This document shows, piece after piece, positions 25,884-36,582 of a stretch of 64,000 nt of DNA; within the stretch, counting starts at the first letter, position 1, and each line of letters begins with the position of its first letter. The notes beneath the pieces were generated by a model, which did no database searches, had not been told where the DNA came from, and worked only from the letters and a program-made list of their open reading frames with translations. Source of the DNA: Thalassobacillus devorans MSP14 (lineage in GTDB: Bacteria > Bacillota > Bacilli > Bacillales > Halobacillaceae); NCBI RefSeq assembly GCF_000496835.1, contig NZ_KI543236.1, forward strand, positions 1,778,773 to 1,842,772, in the 5' to 3' direction. The position numbers and the translations under genes were made by a program.

Positions 25884-26042
25884 AAACAGCCTCCTAACAG
25901 ATGACACCTTTCAATAGAGGAAAATAGGCTCCAAAATGATAAATTGTTGTAATTATGATACCATGAGAACGATCATTTTTGCTAAAATATTTCAAAATAA
26001 TTAACAATATGACATTTTCTTCTACACTAAAGGGGGAGTTTG

Positions 26043-26852
26043 ATGATTATTGATGGTCATATCCATACACCATACTGTCCACACGGTTCTTCTGATTCGT
26101 TCAAAGCCTATATAGAACAGGCGCTGAAACAAGGTTATCAAACAATGACTTTCACAGAACACGCGCCATTACCCCCCTCATTCCATGACCCTGTGCCTGA
26201 TAAAGACAGTGGAATGAAGCTTTCCCTAATGGAAAGTTATATTAAGGATATTCAACAAATAAAAAAAGAATATCAAAAGGAAATTGACATTCTCCTCGGA
26301 CTCGAAGTCGATTATATCGAAGGGTATCAGCAGCAAACTTCCCTTTTTCTCTCTGAATATGGCGACGTTCTGGATGACAGTATTCTTTCCGTCCATTTTT
26401 TAAAGGGACCGAGTGGCAGATACCATTGTATTGACTTCAGTGAGTCAGCATTTCAGAAAGCTGTCGAAGATTTTGGTGCAATAGAAAAGGTGTACCAAAG
26501 TTATTTTTCTACAATAGAACAGTCTATACAAGCTGATCTTGGTCCTTACAAACCTGCCAGGATCGGACATATGACATTAGTAAGGAAGTTCCATCACAGA
26601 TTTCCGTCTCCCTCGGAATGGGATAAACCAGTCCCGGAGCTGTTAAAAAAAATCAAGCAGAAAAGTTATCAACTGGACTATAATGGTGCCGGCTATTATA
26701 AGCCTGCCTGCAAGGAAAGCTATCCACCTCATACGATTGCTGCACAAGCTTACCGTGCCGGTATTCCGCTCGTGTACGGGTCCGATGCTCATACCAGTTC
26801 TGCTATCGGTCAGGGACTTGACCAAATTGATCAAACACTGATAACCGGCTGA
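26043..26852 (+). CDS. hisJ: Histidinol-phosphatase HisJ (PHP family)
   Basis: It dephosphorylates histidinol phosphate in histidine synthesis. The PHP-type trinuclear metal site is visible: DGHIHTPYCPHG near the N-terminus, FTEHAP, LGLEVDYI, then HFLKG, GHMTLV and the terminal YGSDAHTSSAIGQG. At 269-270 residues it matches Bacillus HisJ. AGGGGGAG precedes ATG 26043; a TTG at 26040 is in frame but too close. It overlaps convergent refZ by 22 bases at the 3' end. No other his genes lie nearby, as in B. subtilis. Confidence 0.92.
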   Translation: MIIDGHIHTPYCPHGSSDSFKAYIEQALKQGYQTMTFTEHAPLPPSFHDPVPDKDSGMKLSLMESYIKDIQQIKKEYQKEIDILLGLEVDYIEGYQQQTSLFLSEYGDVLDDSILSVHFLKGPSGRYHCIDFSESAFQKAVEDFGAIEKVYQSYFSTIEQSIQADLGPYKPARIGHMTLVRKFHHRFPSPSEWDKPVPELLKKIKQKSYQLDYNGAGYYKPACKESYPPHTIAAQAYRAGIPLVYGSDAHTSSAIGQGLDQIDQTLITG

Positions 26853-27451
26853 GCACAAAGCATCTTCACCCACTTTTTCACCGTGCGGCTGTACTGTTGA
26901 GCAAAGTAGCTGTGCGATTGATCGAAAGTCACGAAATCTTTCCAATCATGCGGCATCGCATAAGGTGCCTGCAGCATGCCTTTGAATTGCAGGAACAAAA
27001 ACTTTGTATCTCTTTTCTCTTTCACCACCGGTGCTACCACCTGTTGGAACAGGGCATATAGTAAATGGTTTTCTTTGGACAGGTAAGTGACGAGCATTTC
27101 CCGGACAAATTGGTTATCCAGAGAAAGCTCCCGCTGGATAAGACAGGTAAGTTGATGCCGGTCCTGTTTATAATGTAAAATTACTTCAATCAGACGACAC
27201 AGGCGGTCAATTGGTTCTAATTCATCCAGGGCTTCCGCCTGTTGCTCAATCAAATCAATATAATCTTCATAATAATCGATAATCAACGTTTCTAAAAGCC
27301 CTTGCTTATTGGTGAAATAATAACTGATCAATGAGACATTTACAGCTGCCTCGCCCGCAATATCTCTTACCGAGGTACCATGGTACCCCTTGAGAAAAAA
27401 TTGCCGACAAGCGACATCCATCACTTTTTGTCTGGTCGTGGTCTTTTTCAT
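26831..27451 (-). CDS. refZ: RefZ (YttP), TetR-type regulator of FtsZ ring position
   Basis: RefZ binds motifs near the origin and influences FtsZ placement and chromosome capture at the onset of sporulation. The TetR helix-turn-helix is at about 24-47 (TSVRDIAGEAAVNVSLISYYFTNK), followed by an all-helical C-terminal domain with QFKGMLQAPYAMP. The location between hisJ and ytsP matches yttP in B. subtilis. The 206-residue length is right. The end overlaps hisJ, so the two messages share 22 complementary bases. Confidence 0.88.
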   Translation of the reverse strand: MKKTTTRQKVMDVACRQFFLKGYHGTSVRDIAGEAAVNVSLISYYFTNKQGLLETLIIDYYEDYIDLIEQQAEALDELEPIDRLCRLIEVILHYKQDRHQLTCLIQRELSLDNQFVREMLVTYLSKENHLLYALFQQVVAPVVKEKRDTKFLFLQFKGMLQAPYAMPHDWKDFVTFDQSHSYFAQQYSRTVKKWVKMLCAQPVISV

Positions 27452-27583
27452 CAGGACATCAGCTCCTCTCTGTATTGATAAGAATTTCGCCGCAAATAAG
27501 CAAGAATCCTGTTAAAAGCGTTCGTCAAATCCTGCGCTTGCAGGCTCGAAAAATATCGAATCAAGAAACTGGAGGGGTATCAA

Positions 27584-28069
27584 ATGTTCCAAACCATTCA
27601 CTATAATGGAACCCGAGAAGAAAACTATCAACTATTAATCAAGCAGCTTGCCGCCTTGCTCGAAGGGGAAACCGATCAAATAGCTAACCTTTCGAATGCT
27701 TCTTCCTTACTGAACCAATTCCTGGCAGATGTCAATTGGGTCGGGTTTTATATATGGAAACAGGAAGAAAATGAATTGGTGCTAGGCCCGTTCCAGGGAC
27801 TGCCAGCCTGTGTTCGTATTCCATCGGGGAAAGGAGTATGCGGAACAGCGGTTTCAGATAAACAAACCCAACTCGTCTCAGATGTACATGCCTTTCCCGG
27901 ACATATCGCCTGTGATGCTGCAAGTCAGTCCGAAATCGTCGTCCCCTTGCATAAAGGCGGAGAGATCTTCGGAGTCCTGGATATAGACAGCCCATCTAAA
28001 AACCGTTTCGATGAAACAGACAAAAAATACCTGGAGAAATTCGCCCGAACACTGGAAAACAATCTCTAA
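27584..28069 (+). CDS. ytsP: YtsP, GAF-domain free methionine-(R)-sulfoxide reductase
   Basis: Free-Met-(R)-sulfoxide reductases repair oxidised free methionine with a GAF fold. All three characteristic Cys are present: Cys76 (GLPACVRI), Cys86 (GKGVCGTA) and Cys110 (FPGHIACD), with the WVGFYIW and VLDIDSP blocks. This argues for real catalysis, not just ligand sensing. The length of 161 residues is usual. GGAGGGG lies before ATG 27584. It precedes rpsD, as in B. subtilis, but rpsD has its own promoter. Confidence 0.9.
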   Translation: MFQTIHYNGTREENYQLLIKQLAALLEGETDQIANLSNASSLLNQFLADVNWVGFYIWKQEENELVLGPFQGLPACVRIPSGKGVCGTAVSDKQTQLVSDVHAFPGHIACDAASQSEIVVPLHKGGEIFGVLDIDSPSKNRFDETDKKYLEKFARTLENNL

Positions 28070-28096
28070 TGATAACTAGTAAATCTCAATTCTTCC

Positions 28097-28125
28097 TTGA
28101 CTTCTCTATCTGTAGAGCCTATAAT
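28097..28125 (+). promoter_or_regulatory. Strong sigma-A promoter of rpsD
   Basis: TTGACT (28097-28102), 17-base spacer, TATAAT (28120-28125). Confidence 0.85.
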
Positions 28126-28131
28126 AGCCTT

Positions 28132-28312
28132 TGTGTAAAATAAATGGCAGCCTATGTGAACCTGCGTTGTCATCATTTTGTTCCTCTAGATAGGAGGTGC
28201 ATCGTGTAACTCTCTGCTGCTGGAGCGATGGTGCATGAAAACAAAATGAGCATCGTGTGTGGGACACACTGTTTTTATTTTATGCAAATAAAATAAAAAG
28301 GAGGAAATACCT
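28132..28312 (+). promoter_or_regulatory. rpsD 5' leader, candidate S4 autoregulatory RNA
   Basis: A long untranslated leader precedes rpsD, as in B. subtilis, where S4 binds its leader to repress itself. GTGTGT/ACACAC (28255-28269) is followed by TTTTT, resembling an attenuator. Next, TTTTTATTTTAT (28272-28283), a GCAA loop and ATAAAATAAAAA (28288-28299) form a perfect 12-bp A/U hairpin touching the GGAGG SD (28300-28304). Confidence 0.65.
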
Positions 28313-28915
28313 ATGGCACGCTATACAGGTCCGACTTGGAAAAAGTCACGTCGCCTTGGCATTTCTTTAAGCGGAACAGGTAAGGAGCTTGACAAGCGCC
28401 CTTACGCTCCAGGACAACATGGTCCAAACCAACGTAAAAAACTTTCAGAATACGGTCTTCAACTACAAGAGAAGCAGAAGCTTCGCTTTATGTATGGACT
28501 AACGGAACGTCAATTCCGTCGCCTATTCGAAGAAGCTGGTAACATGAAAGGTATCCACGGTGAAAACTTCATGACTTTACTAGAATCCCGTTTGGATAAC
28601 CTCGTTTACCGCTTAGGCTTGGCTCGTACTCGTCGTCAAGCTCGTCAATTGGTAAACCACGGTCACGTGACTGTTGATGGTGGACGTGTTGACATTCCAT
28701 CTTACCGCGTGAAGCCTGGTCAAGTTATCGGTCTACGTGAAAAATCCCAAAACCTTGACTCTATCAAAGAAGCGGTAGAAGTGAACAACTTTGTTCCTGA
28801 ATACCTTACTTTCGATGAAGAGAAAATGGAAGGTACTTACAGCCGTCTTCCAGAACGCGCTGAGCTTCCTTCTGAAATCAATGAAGCCCTTATCGTTGAG
28901 TTCTACTCTCGTTAA
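28313..28915 (+). CDS. rpsD: 30S ribosomal protein S4
   Basis: S4 nucleates 16S rRNA folding in the 30S subunit and, in bacilli, represses its own synthesis through the leader. The 200-residue protein starts [25 protein letters not shown], holds the S4 RNA-binding motif (about 92-155, [32 protein letters not shown]) and ends [14 protein letters not shown], all standard. GGAGG lies 8 bases before the ATG. It is monocistronic, with its own promoter, leader and terminator. Confidence 0.98.
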   Translation: MARYTGPTWKKSRRLGISLSGTGKELDKRPYAPGQHGPNQRKKLSEYGLQLQEKQKLRFMYGLTERQFRRLFEEAGNMKGIHGENFMTLLESRLDNLVYRLGLARTRRQARQLVNHGHVTVDGGRVDIPSYRVKPGQVIGLREKSQNLDSIKEAVEVNNFVPEYLTFDEEKMEGTYSRLPERAELPSEINEALIVEFYSR

Positions 28916-28926
28916 TATGCTTCCAC

Positions 28927-28956
28927 AAAAGCCATCCGATTACCGGATGGCTTTAT
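28927..28956 (+). terminator. Intrinsic terminator of rpsD
   Basis: AAAGCCATCCG (28928-28938) pairs with CGGATGGCTTT (28944-28954), followed by ATTTATT. Confidence 0.85.
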
Positions 28957-28966
28957 TTATTACCCT

Positions 28967-29064
28967 CAACATTTAAATGTGGCCTTTACCATATGAAGGG
29001 TGGAAAGGTCCAGGACACTACATCCCTGCGGTGGCCTGGTAAGGTTCCAATGTTTATGCGAGAT
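28967..29064. other. Unexplained structured intergenic segment
   Basis: AACATT...AATGTT forms outer arms, CCTTTACCA...TGGTAAGG the next layer and CCAGGACAC...GTGGCCTGG an inner stem. No reading frame or known RNA family is recognised. It lies between the rpsD and tyrS terminators. Confidence 0.4.
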
Positions 29065-29114
29065 ACTGATTTAAGAGTAAGGGTAAAAAGATATGTGTTT
29101 GTATTTACTAACAA

Positions 29115-29146
29115 AAAACGAGTATGGAAGGTTCCATACTCGTTTT
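29115..29146. terminator. Terminator of tyrS (bidirectional)
   Basis: AAAACGAGTATGGA pairs perfectly with TCCATACTCGTTTT around a short loop. Confidence 0.85.
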
Positions 29147-29207
29147 AGTCTGCCATTTGATCGGTTTTTAATCGTTATCTGAACGACTTAGGAAAACCAT
29201 CTTTTTC

Positions 29208-30775
<1,568 letters not shown>

Positions 30776-30900
30776 GCTATTTAACTTAATAATATTTTTA
30801 ACATAGTCATTTAAAAAAAGCAATCTTAAATTCAATTCATCCATACCTGACACTGGCAGAATGTGTTATAATATAGACTGGAATTTTAGGAGGTCTTATT

Positions 30901-33900
30901 ATGTCTAATAACCCATTAAAAGGTATAAATAAAGCAAAAATCCAAGAATTTTGGCAGAGCGGCAAATTGCAAAAATCCAGCCGAATCACCTATGATGTTG
31001 CCTGGAATATCATTTTGTTCTTTATTATTCTTGGTGTCATCGGCCTGTTTTTTGCCGGTGGTGCCGGCGCAGGATATTTCGCATCCCTTGTCAAAGACGA
31101 AACAGTCAGAAGCAAGAAGGAAATGAGTCATGATATCTATGATTATTCCTCCACCTCAGAACTCTATTTTGCAGATAATAAATACTTAGGAAAAATACGA
31201 ACTGACCTGCACCGTGAAGAGGTTAAACTGGAAGAGGTCTCTCCATACTTAAAAAATGCCATTATTGCAACAGAAGATGCTAACTTCAAAGAACACGACG
31301 GGGTAGTACCTAAGGCGATCATGCGTGCTGTTGCACAGGAAGTGACGAACGCCTCGGTTAAAACCGGCGGTAGTACATTGACACAGCAATTGATTAAGAA
31401 CCAGATTTTGACAAATGAAGTGTCTTTTGAACGTAAGGCTAAGGAAATTCTGCTTGCCCTGCGCTTGGAGCGTTTCTTTGAAAAAGATGAAATATTAGAA
31501 GCGTACCTGAATATCGTACCATTCGGCAGAGATGCGAACGGCCGCAATATAGCTGGTATTCAAACAGCAGCTCAGGGAATTTTCGATGTTGAAGCTAAGG
31601 ATCTTTCCCTCCCTCAAGCTGCATTTATAGCAGGATTACCTCAAAGTCCTACCTATTACTCTCCATTCACCAATGGTGGAAAGGTAAAAGAAAGCATTGA
31701 ACCAGGACTAAGCAGAATGAGGGAAGTTTTATCCCGGATGTTGGAAGGCGGCTACATTACCCAGGAGGAATATGACAAAGCAATCAATTATGATGTGAAA
31801 GCAAACCTGGCAAAACCAGAAACTTCTTCCGTGAATGAATACCCTTGGCTGACCTTTGAAGTGGAAGATCGTGCAACAGATGTTTTATCTAGGTATCTAG
31901 CAAAACAGGCCGGATACACGATGGAAGATTTAAAGAATGATGACGAGCTGAGAAAAGAATTCCAACAAAATGCCGAACGTGAACTGCGTTCTGGCGGTTA
32001 TAAAGTTCATACTACTATCGATAAAGCTATGTACGATGTCGTCCAAAAAGTTAAGAATGAATATACCAATTACGGTCGTGATAAGACCACTCAATTGGAA
32101 GATGCTGATGGTAACATGGTAAATGTCACCCTTCCTGTCCAGGTGGGAAGTGTGATCATGGAAAATAAAACCGGTAAGGTGCTCGCCTTTATCGGGGGTC
32201 GTGATTTCTTCAATAAAGGTGAATTGAATCATGCCACTCAAGCACGTCGTTCAGCTGGTAGTACCATGAAGCCAATATTGGCTTATGCTCCCGGTATAGA
32301 GGAAGGCGTTCTTCACCCAGGCTCGGTATTTGCCGATGTCCCATATAGATATGAAAGCGGTAAAGAACTTGGTAACTACACAGGGAGATACCATGGTTTC
32401 ACTTCCGTAAGATATGCGTTAGCGAAGTCTTATAACGTACCAGCGGTCAAAGCTTTCACTAAAGCCAGGAATAAAGTGGATATCGCCAAGTATGGAAAAA
32501 GCTTAGGCTTTACTACCATTCCAGAAGAACAATACAGCTATCAAACGACAGCGATCGGAGCGCCGGAAGTCACCATCGAAGAAAACACCAATGCCTTTGC
32601 TGCATTAGGTAATAATGGGCAATTTGCTGATGCCTATATGATTGAAAAGATTGTCGACAAAAATGGTGAAACCATTTACGAGCATAAAAGCAAAGCGAAG
32701 AAAGTCTTTAGTCCACAGACAGCTTACTTGACATTGGATATGATGAGGGATGTCCTTAAATACGGAACAGCCGCTGGTATTAAGGGACAGCTTACCAACC
32801 CTGGTGTCGACTGGGCAGGAAAAACAGGTACTTCCAATAGTTATAAAGATACTTGGTTCATTGCTACGAACCCGAATATCACCGTGAGCATGTGGATGGG
32901 ATATGATTACAAACTACAACTGGATAGCAACGGCTATAGCAGTCGCAACACCACCCTTTGGGCACGTGTCGTCAATGCTATTTCAGAAGTCAAGCCCGAT
33001 GTCGCCGTTCCTAACAGGAGCTTCCAGCGGCCGGAAGGTATTGTCCAACGATCTTATTGCGCTACCTCTGGGCTATTGCCTTCAGACTTATGTTCGAAAG
33101 CGGGCCTCGTTGAATCAGACATCTATAATGCTAAGTATGCACCTTCTAAGAGAGATGACAGTTTGATTACTGGAGGCAATTTCGTGAACGTGAAGGGTAA
33201 AACAGTCGTGGCGGGCCCTAATACACCTCGCGAATTTGTAAACGAAAGTTCAAGGGGAGTCATGTTGAACCCTGACTTCTTAAAAGAAAATAACCTGAAT
33301 TCACCAGAGAAACTTCGTCATCTGATACCTTCCTCCGGAAAATGGAGCAATGTTGCTTTACCAAGCGGTACTGCTGCCAACGTATCAGAAAGTATCAACA
33401 ATGACGGGCAAAACCCAGCTACACCTGGAGGAGTCTCCGCCAGCGGATCTGCTATCAGCTGGGCTGCTTCCTCCAGTAATGATGTGGTCGGTTACCGGGT
33501 ATATCGTGCTTCTTCCAAAGGCGGTCCTTTCAGCCTGATAGGAAGTACGACAAACACGAAGTATGGATTTTCTGGATCTGATGGCTTTTATGCGGTTCGT
33601 GCGGTCGATTACTTTGGAATGGAGTCCTCTCTTTCTTCTTCTATCAAGGTAGGCTCTCCCGGGCAGCCAAGTGAACCTGAGGAACCAGCTGATACTCCTC
33701 CTGAAAAACCTAAGAAGGAACCGGAAGAAGAGCCTGAGGAGCAGCCGGAGCAACCGCCAGCTGATGATACGTCTGAGGAACCATCAAATAATGATGATTC
33801 GTCTTCTAGTGACACTGGCAGTATAAGTAATGGCAGTGGAAATAATTCAGGCAGTGAAAATGGTAACACGAATGAGAACACAGAAGAAGGTAACACGGAT

Positions 33901-33939
33901 ACTACGGATACCACTGATACTACTGAGCCTACAAACTAA
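30901..33939 (+). CDS. Class A penicillin-binding protein (PBP1A family) with FN3 domain and long tail
   Basis: This bifunctional peptidoglycan synthase has a cytosolic N-terminus and one helix (33-58). Its glycosyltransferase motifs are E125-D-x2-F-x2-H-x-G134 and GGSTLTQQ (156-163). The transpeptidase has S454-TM-K457, S510-Y-N512 and K641-TG643. A fibronectin type III-like domain spans about 841-916. The last about 95 residues are a Pro/Glu-rich then Ser/Asn/Gly-rich then Asp/Thr-repeat tail. All catalytic residues are present. TAGGAGGT precedes the ATG. B. subtilis PonA has a comparable FN3 plus low-complexity tail, but this gene is elsewhere than ponA, so I give no symbol. Confidence 0.93.
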   Translation: MSNNPLKGINKAKIQEFWQSGKLQKSSRITYDVAWNIILFFIILGVIGLFFAGGAGAGYFASLVKDETVRSKKEMSHDIYDYSSTSELYFADNKYLGKIRTDLHREEVKLEEVSPYLKNAIIATEDANFKEHDGVVPKAIMRAVAQEVTNASVKTGGSTLTQQLIKNQILTNEVSFERKAKEILLALRLERFFEKDEILEAYLNIVPFGRDANGRNIAGIQTAAQGIFDVEAKDLSLPQAAFIAGLPQSPTYYSPFTNGGKVKESIEPGLSRMREVLSRMLEGGYITQEEYDKAINYDVKANLAKPETSSVNEYPWLTFEVEDRATDVLSRYLAKQAGYTMEDLKNDDELRKEFQQNAERELRSGGYKVHTTIDKAMYDVVQKVKNEYTNYGRDKTTQLEDADGNMVNVTLPVQVGSVIMENKTGKVLAFIGGRDFFNKGELNHATQARRSAGSTMKPILAYAPGIEEGVLHPGSVFADVPYRYESGKELGNYTGRYHGFTSVRYALAKSYNVPAVKAFTKARNKVDIAKYGKSLGFTTIPEEQYSYQTTAIGAPEVTIEENTNAFAALGNNGQFADAYMIEKIVDKNGETIYEHKSKAKKVFSPQTAYLTLDMMRDVLKYGTAAGIKGQLTNPGVDWAGKTGTSNSYKDTWFIATNPNITVSMWMGYDYKLQLDSNGYSSRNTTLWARVVNAISEVKPDVAVPNRSFQRPEGIVQRSYCATSGLLPSDLCSKAGLVESDIYNAKYAPSKRDDSLITGGNFVNVKGKTVVAGPNTPREFVNESSRGVMLNPDFLKENNLNSPEKLRHLIPSSGKWSNVALPSGTAANVSESINNDGQNPATPGGVSASGSAISWAASSSNDVVGYRVYRASSKGGPFSLIGSTTNTKYGFSGSDGFYAVRAVDYFGMESSLSSSIKVGSPGQPSEPEEPADTPPEKPKKEPEEEPEEQPEQPPADDTSEEPSNNDDSSSSDTGSISNGSGNNSGSENGNTNENTEEGNTDTTDTTDTTEPTN

Positions 33940-33966
33940 AACAATATCGGATGATATCTTGTCAAC

Positions 33967-34002
33967 TCCCATGCTGCGATGAGCAGTATGGGAATTTTTT
34001 TT
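33967..34002 (+). terminator. Intrinsic terminator of the PBP gene
   Basis: TCCCAT-g-CTGC (33967-33977) pairs with GCAG-t-ATGGGA (33983-33993), then T8. Confidence 0.85.
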
Positions 34003-34106
34003 AATCTACTTAACAAACCGGTACCAGCTGATAGATTCAAAATAGATAGATTTCATGTATAATGGAAGCAACAGTGATAATAACCTTTATAGCAGGTGGT
34101 GTATCG

Positions 34107-34754
34107 ATGAAGCATGTAAAAACGTACCATTCCAAGGAACTGGATACGGAAAATGGATCTTTAACCATTGAAGGTCCCCTTACCTCTGAAGAACTCTCCA
34201 ACTATGACTTTCACCCAGATTTAAATGCATTTCGCCCAGGTCCAAAGCAGTTCGAAGCAATCAAAAGCATTGCGGACTTTGAAGAGGGACGTATCATCAT
34301 TGCAAGACATGAGAATACGATAGCCGGCTATGTAACTTATCTGCATCCAGACCCCCTGGAGCGATGGTCAGAGTTTCAAATGGAAGATTTGATTGAACTT
34401 GGCGCCATTGAAGTCATTCCGGATTTCCGAGGTGCCAGGGTTGGCTCTCATTTACTGCAGGTAGCGATGTTGGATGAGTTTATGGAAAACTATATTATCA
34501 TTTCCACCGAGTACTATTGGCATTGGGATTTGAAGGGTACCGGACTTAGTATATGGAATTATCGTAAAGTGATGGAAAAAATGATGGCCGCAGGCGGGCT
34601 GAAACCAGCTCCTACCGATGATCCGGAAATCGTATCCCATCCCGCAAACTGTTTGATGGTGCGTATAGGTCAGCATGTTCCCGAAACTTCCATAGAGAAG
34701 TTTGATCAACTACGATTCTTGAACCGGCACAGACAACGAAAACAAGGGAGGTAA
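34107..34754 (+). CDS. acuA: AcuA, GNAT acetyltransferase of acetoin/acetate utilisation
   Basis: AcuA acetylates and thereby inactivates acetyl-CoA synthetase AcsA in B. subtilis. The GNAT core is visible: IARHENTIAGYVTYLHP, then LIELGAIEVIPDFRGARVGSHLL with the acetyl-CoA pyrophosphate loop RGARVG. The C-terminal YYWHWDLKGTGLSIWNYRKVMEKMM is AcuA-specific. AGGTGG supports ATG 34107 (215 residues); an upstream in-frame ATG at 34062 lies in the promoter region. It is the first gene of the acuABC operon. acsA, adjacent in B. subtilis, is not next to it here. Confidence 0.93.
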   Translation: MKHVKTYHSKELDTENGSLTIEGPLTSEELSNYDFHPDLNAFRPGPKQFEAIKSIADFEEGRIIIARHENTIAGYVTYLHPDPLERWSEFQMEDLIELGAIEVIPDFRGARVGSHLLQVAMLDEFMENYIIISTEYYWHWDLKGTGLSIWNYRKVMEKMMAAGGLKPAPTDDPEIVSHPANCLMVRIGQHVPETSIEKFDQLRFLNRHRQRKQGR

Positions 34755-34758
34755 TCCA

Positions 34759-35403
34759 ATGCTTGTAGAAGAAATCATGAAAACAGACGTAATAACTATG
34801 GCACCTTCAGAGACAATCGGAAAAGCACTGCAGCTGTTGAATGATCATCATATCCGGCATTTACCAATTGTGGATGAGAAAAATCAAGTGATCGGAATTG
34901 TTTCCGATCGTGATGTACGCGATGCCAGCCCATCCATTTTTGATGAGTCGGAACCCGAAGAGTTTGAAAATGAAATACAAACCATCATGTCTCATCCTGT
35001 CATCACTGTCCATCCCCTCGATTTTGTCGAAGAAGTAGCAAGTATATTTTATGAACACGAAATAGCGTGTGTACCAGTGACGAAAGAAGATAAGCTCGTT
35101 GGAATCATTACAGAGAAAGACATGCTCTATACCCTGATTCAATTGACCGGTACTAATGTACAAAGCTCCCAAATTGAAATCAAAGTCAAAAATATACCTG
35201 GTATACTCCCGAAAGTGACGCAGGTGTTTGGGAAACGAAAAGTCAACATCAGTTCTGTTTTGATTTACCCTTACAAACCTGATTCCCGCTACAAAATACT
35301 TGTCTTCCGTATTCAAACCATGAATCCGATGCCTACCATCGAGGATTTGAAAGAAGCTGGCTATGAAGTATTATGGCCGAACATGCCGGGGATGTCATTA
35401 TGA
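34759..35403 (+). CDS. acuB: AcuB, CBS-ACT domain protein
   Basis: This 214-residue protein has two CBS domains (about 7-55 and 78-128) followed by an ACT domain (about 140-210, SSQIEIKVKNIPGILPKVTQVFGKRKVNISSVL). The CBS pair should bind an adenine nucleotide and the ACT domain a small metabolite; its role in acetoin and acetate metabolism is regulatory but unresolved. AAGGGAGG precedes ATG 34759, five bases after the acuA stop. It overlaps acuC by four bases, so the three genes are translationally coupled. Confidence 0.93.
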   Translation: MLVEEIMKTDVITMAPSETIGKALQLLNDHHIRHLPIVDEKNQVIGIVSDRDVRDASPSIFDESEPEEFENEIQTIMSHPVITVHPLDFVEEVASIFYEHEIACVPVTKEDKLVGIITEKDMLYTLIQLTGTNVQSSQIEIKVKNIPGILPKVTQVFGKRKVNISSVLIYPYKPDSRYKILVFRIQTMNPMPTIEDLKEAGYEVLWPNMPGMSL

Positions 35404-36578
35404 AATGTCAAGCAGGTTTCGTTTATTCCGATGCCTTCACACGGTATCATTTTCGAGATGATCACCCTTTCAACCAATTACGCGTCCAGATGACCAAAGA
35501 ATTACTCGAATCGGAAAAAGTATTGGATCCTGAAAATCTTCTCACTCCTCGACTAGCTACAGAAAAGGAATTGGCGCTAGTACATAGCCCTACCTATATA
35601 GAAGCTGTCAAAAAAGCCAGTAATGGAGCACTGACAGAAGAGGAAGGTATGGAATTTGGTATCGGTACGGAAGACACTCCTATGTTTGCTGGTATGCATG
35701 AAGCATCTTCCCTATTAGTTGGGAGTACATTGACAGCTATTGATGCTGTGCTGGAAGGCGGCTATGAACATGCCTTGAACCTGGGCGGCGGCCTGCACCA
35801 TGGCTTTGAAAGAAAAGCTTCCGGCTTTTGTATCTATAATGATGGAGCAGTCGGCATTGAATACATTAGAAAGAAATATGGCTATAAGGTATTGTATGTA
35901 GATACCGATGCCCATCATGGGGATGGTGTACAATGGTTATTTTACGACGAACCTAATGTCTGTACACTTTCTATCCACGAGACAGGACGTTATTTATTTC
36001 CTGGTACCGGCAATGTGACAGAGCGGGGACTAAAAGAAGGATATGGTTATTCTTTTAACCTGCCTATCGATGCTTTTACGGAAGATGAATCCTTTCTTGA
36101 TTTGTATGAGTCTGCATTCAGGGAAGTAGTGGAATATTTCAAACCTGACGTCATTGTAACCCAGAATGGAGCAGATGCTCACTATCTTGATCCATTGACA
36201 CATTTGTGTTCTACCATGAAAACATACGAACGTATCCCTCAGCTTGCCCATGAACTAGCCCATCAATATTGTAATGGACGCTGGATTGCTCTTGGAGGAG
36301 GAGGTTATGATATGTGGCGGGTAGTACCGAGGGCATGGGCACAGGTCTGGAAAACAATGCTATCCGGTGAGCCCTTTGAAGGGCAATTACCGACGGAATG
36401 GAAAAACAAATGGCAAAAGCACGCTCCTGTTGAACTCCCTGAATCATGGCAGGATCCGGAGGGTTTATTTAAGCCTATTCCGCGAAAAGCTGAAATCACA
36501 GAAAAAAATAAAAAAGTATTAGCTAAAGCGTTACAATTTATCCATAATCAAAAAAAATATAACCATTTATCTCCTTGA
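35400..36578 (+). CDS. acuC: AcuC, class I histone-deacetylase-like protein deacetylase
   Basis: AcuC removes the acetyl group from AcsA, reversing AcuA. The zinc-hydrolase landmarks are NLGGGLHHGFERKASGFCIYND, VDTDAHHGDGVQ (metal Asp and the His-His pair), QNGADAHYLDPL (second metal Asp) and LGGGGYDM, with the catalytic Tyr. The start ATG 35400 overlaps the acuB stop as ATGA, giving 392 residues; a GTG-like start further upstream would extend into acuB. It is followed by a hairpin shared with the convergent mot operon. Confidence 0.95.
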   Translation: MKCQAGFVYSDAFTRYHFRDDHPFNQLRVQMTKELLESEKVLDPENLLTPRLATEKELALVHSPTYIEAVKKASNGALTEEEGMEFGIGTEDTPMFAGMHEASSLLVGSTLTAIDAVLEGGYEHALNLGGGLHHGFERKASGFCIYNDGAVGIEYIRKKYGYKVLYVDTDAHHGDGVQWLFYDEPNVCTLSIHETGRYLFPGTGNVTERGLKEGYGYSFNLPIDAFTEDESFLDLYESAFREVVEYFKPDVIVTQNGADAHYLDPLTHLCSTMKTYERIPQLAHELAHQYCNGRWIALGGGGYDMWRVVPRAWAQVWKTMLSGEPFEGQLPTEWKNKWQKHAPVELPESWQDPEGLFKPIPRKAEITEKNKKVLAKALQFIHNQKKYNHLSP

Positions 36579-36582
36579 TAAA

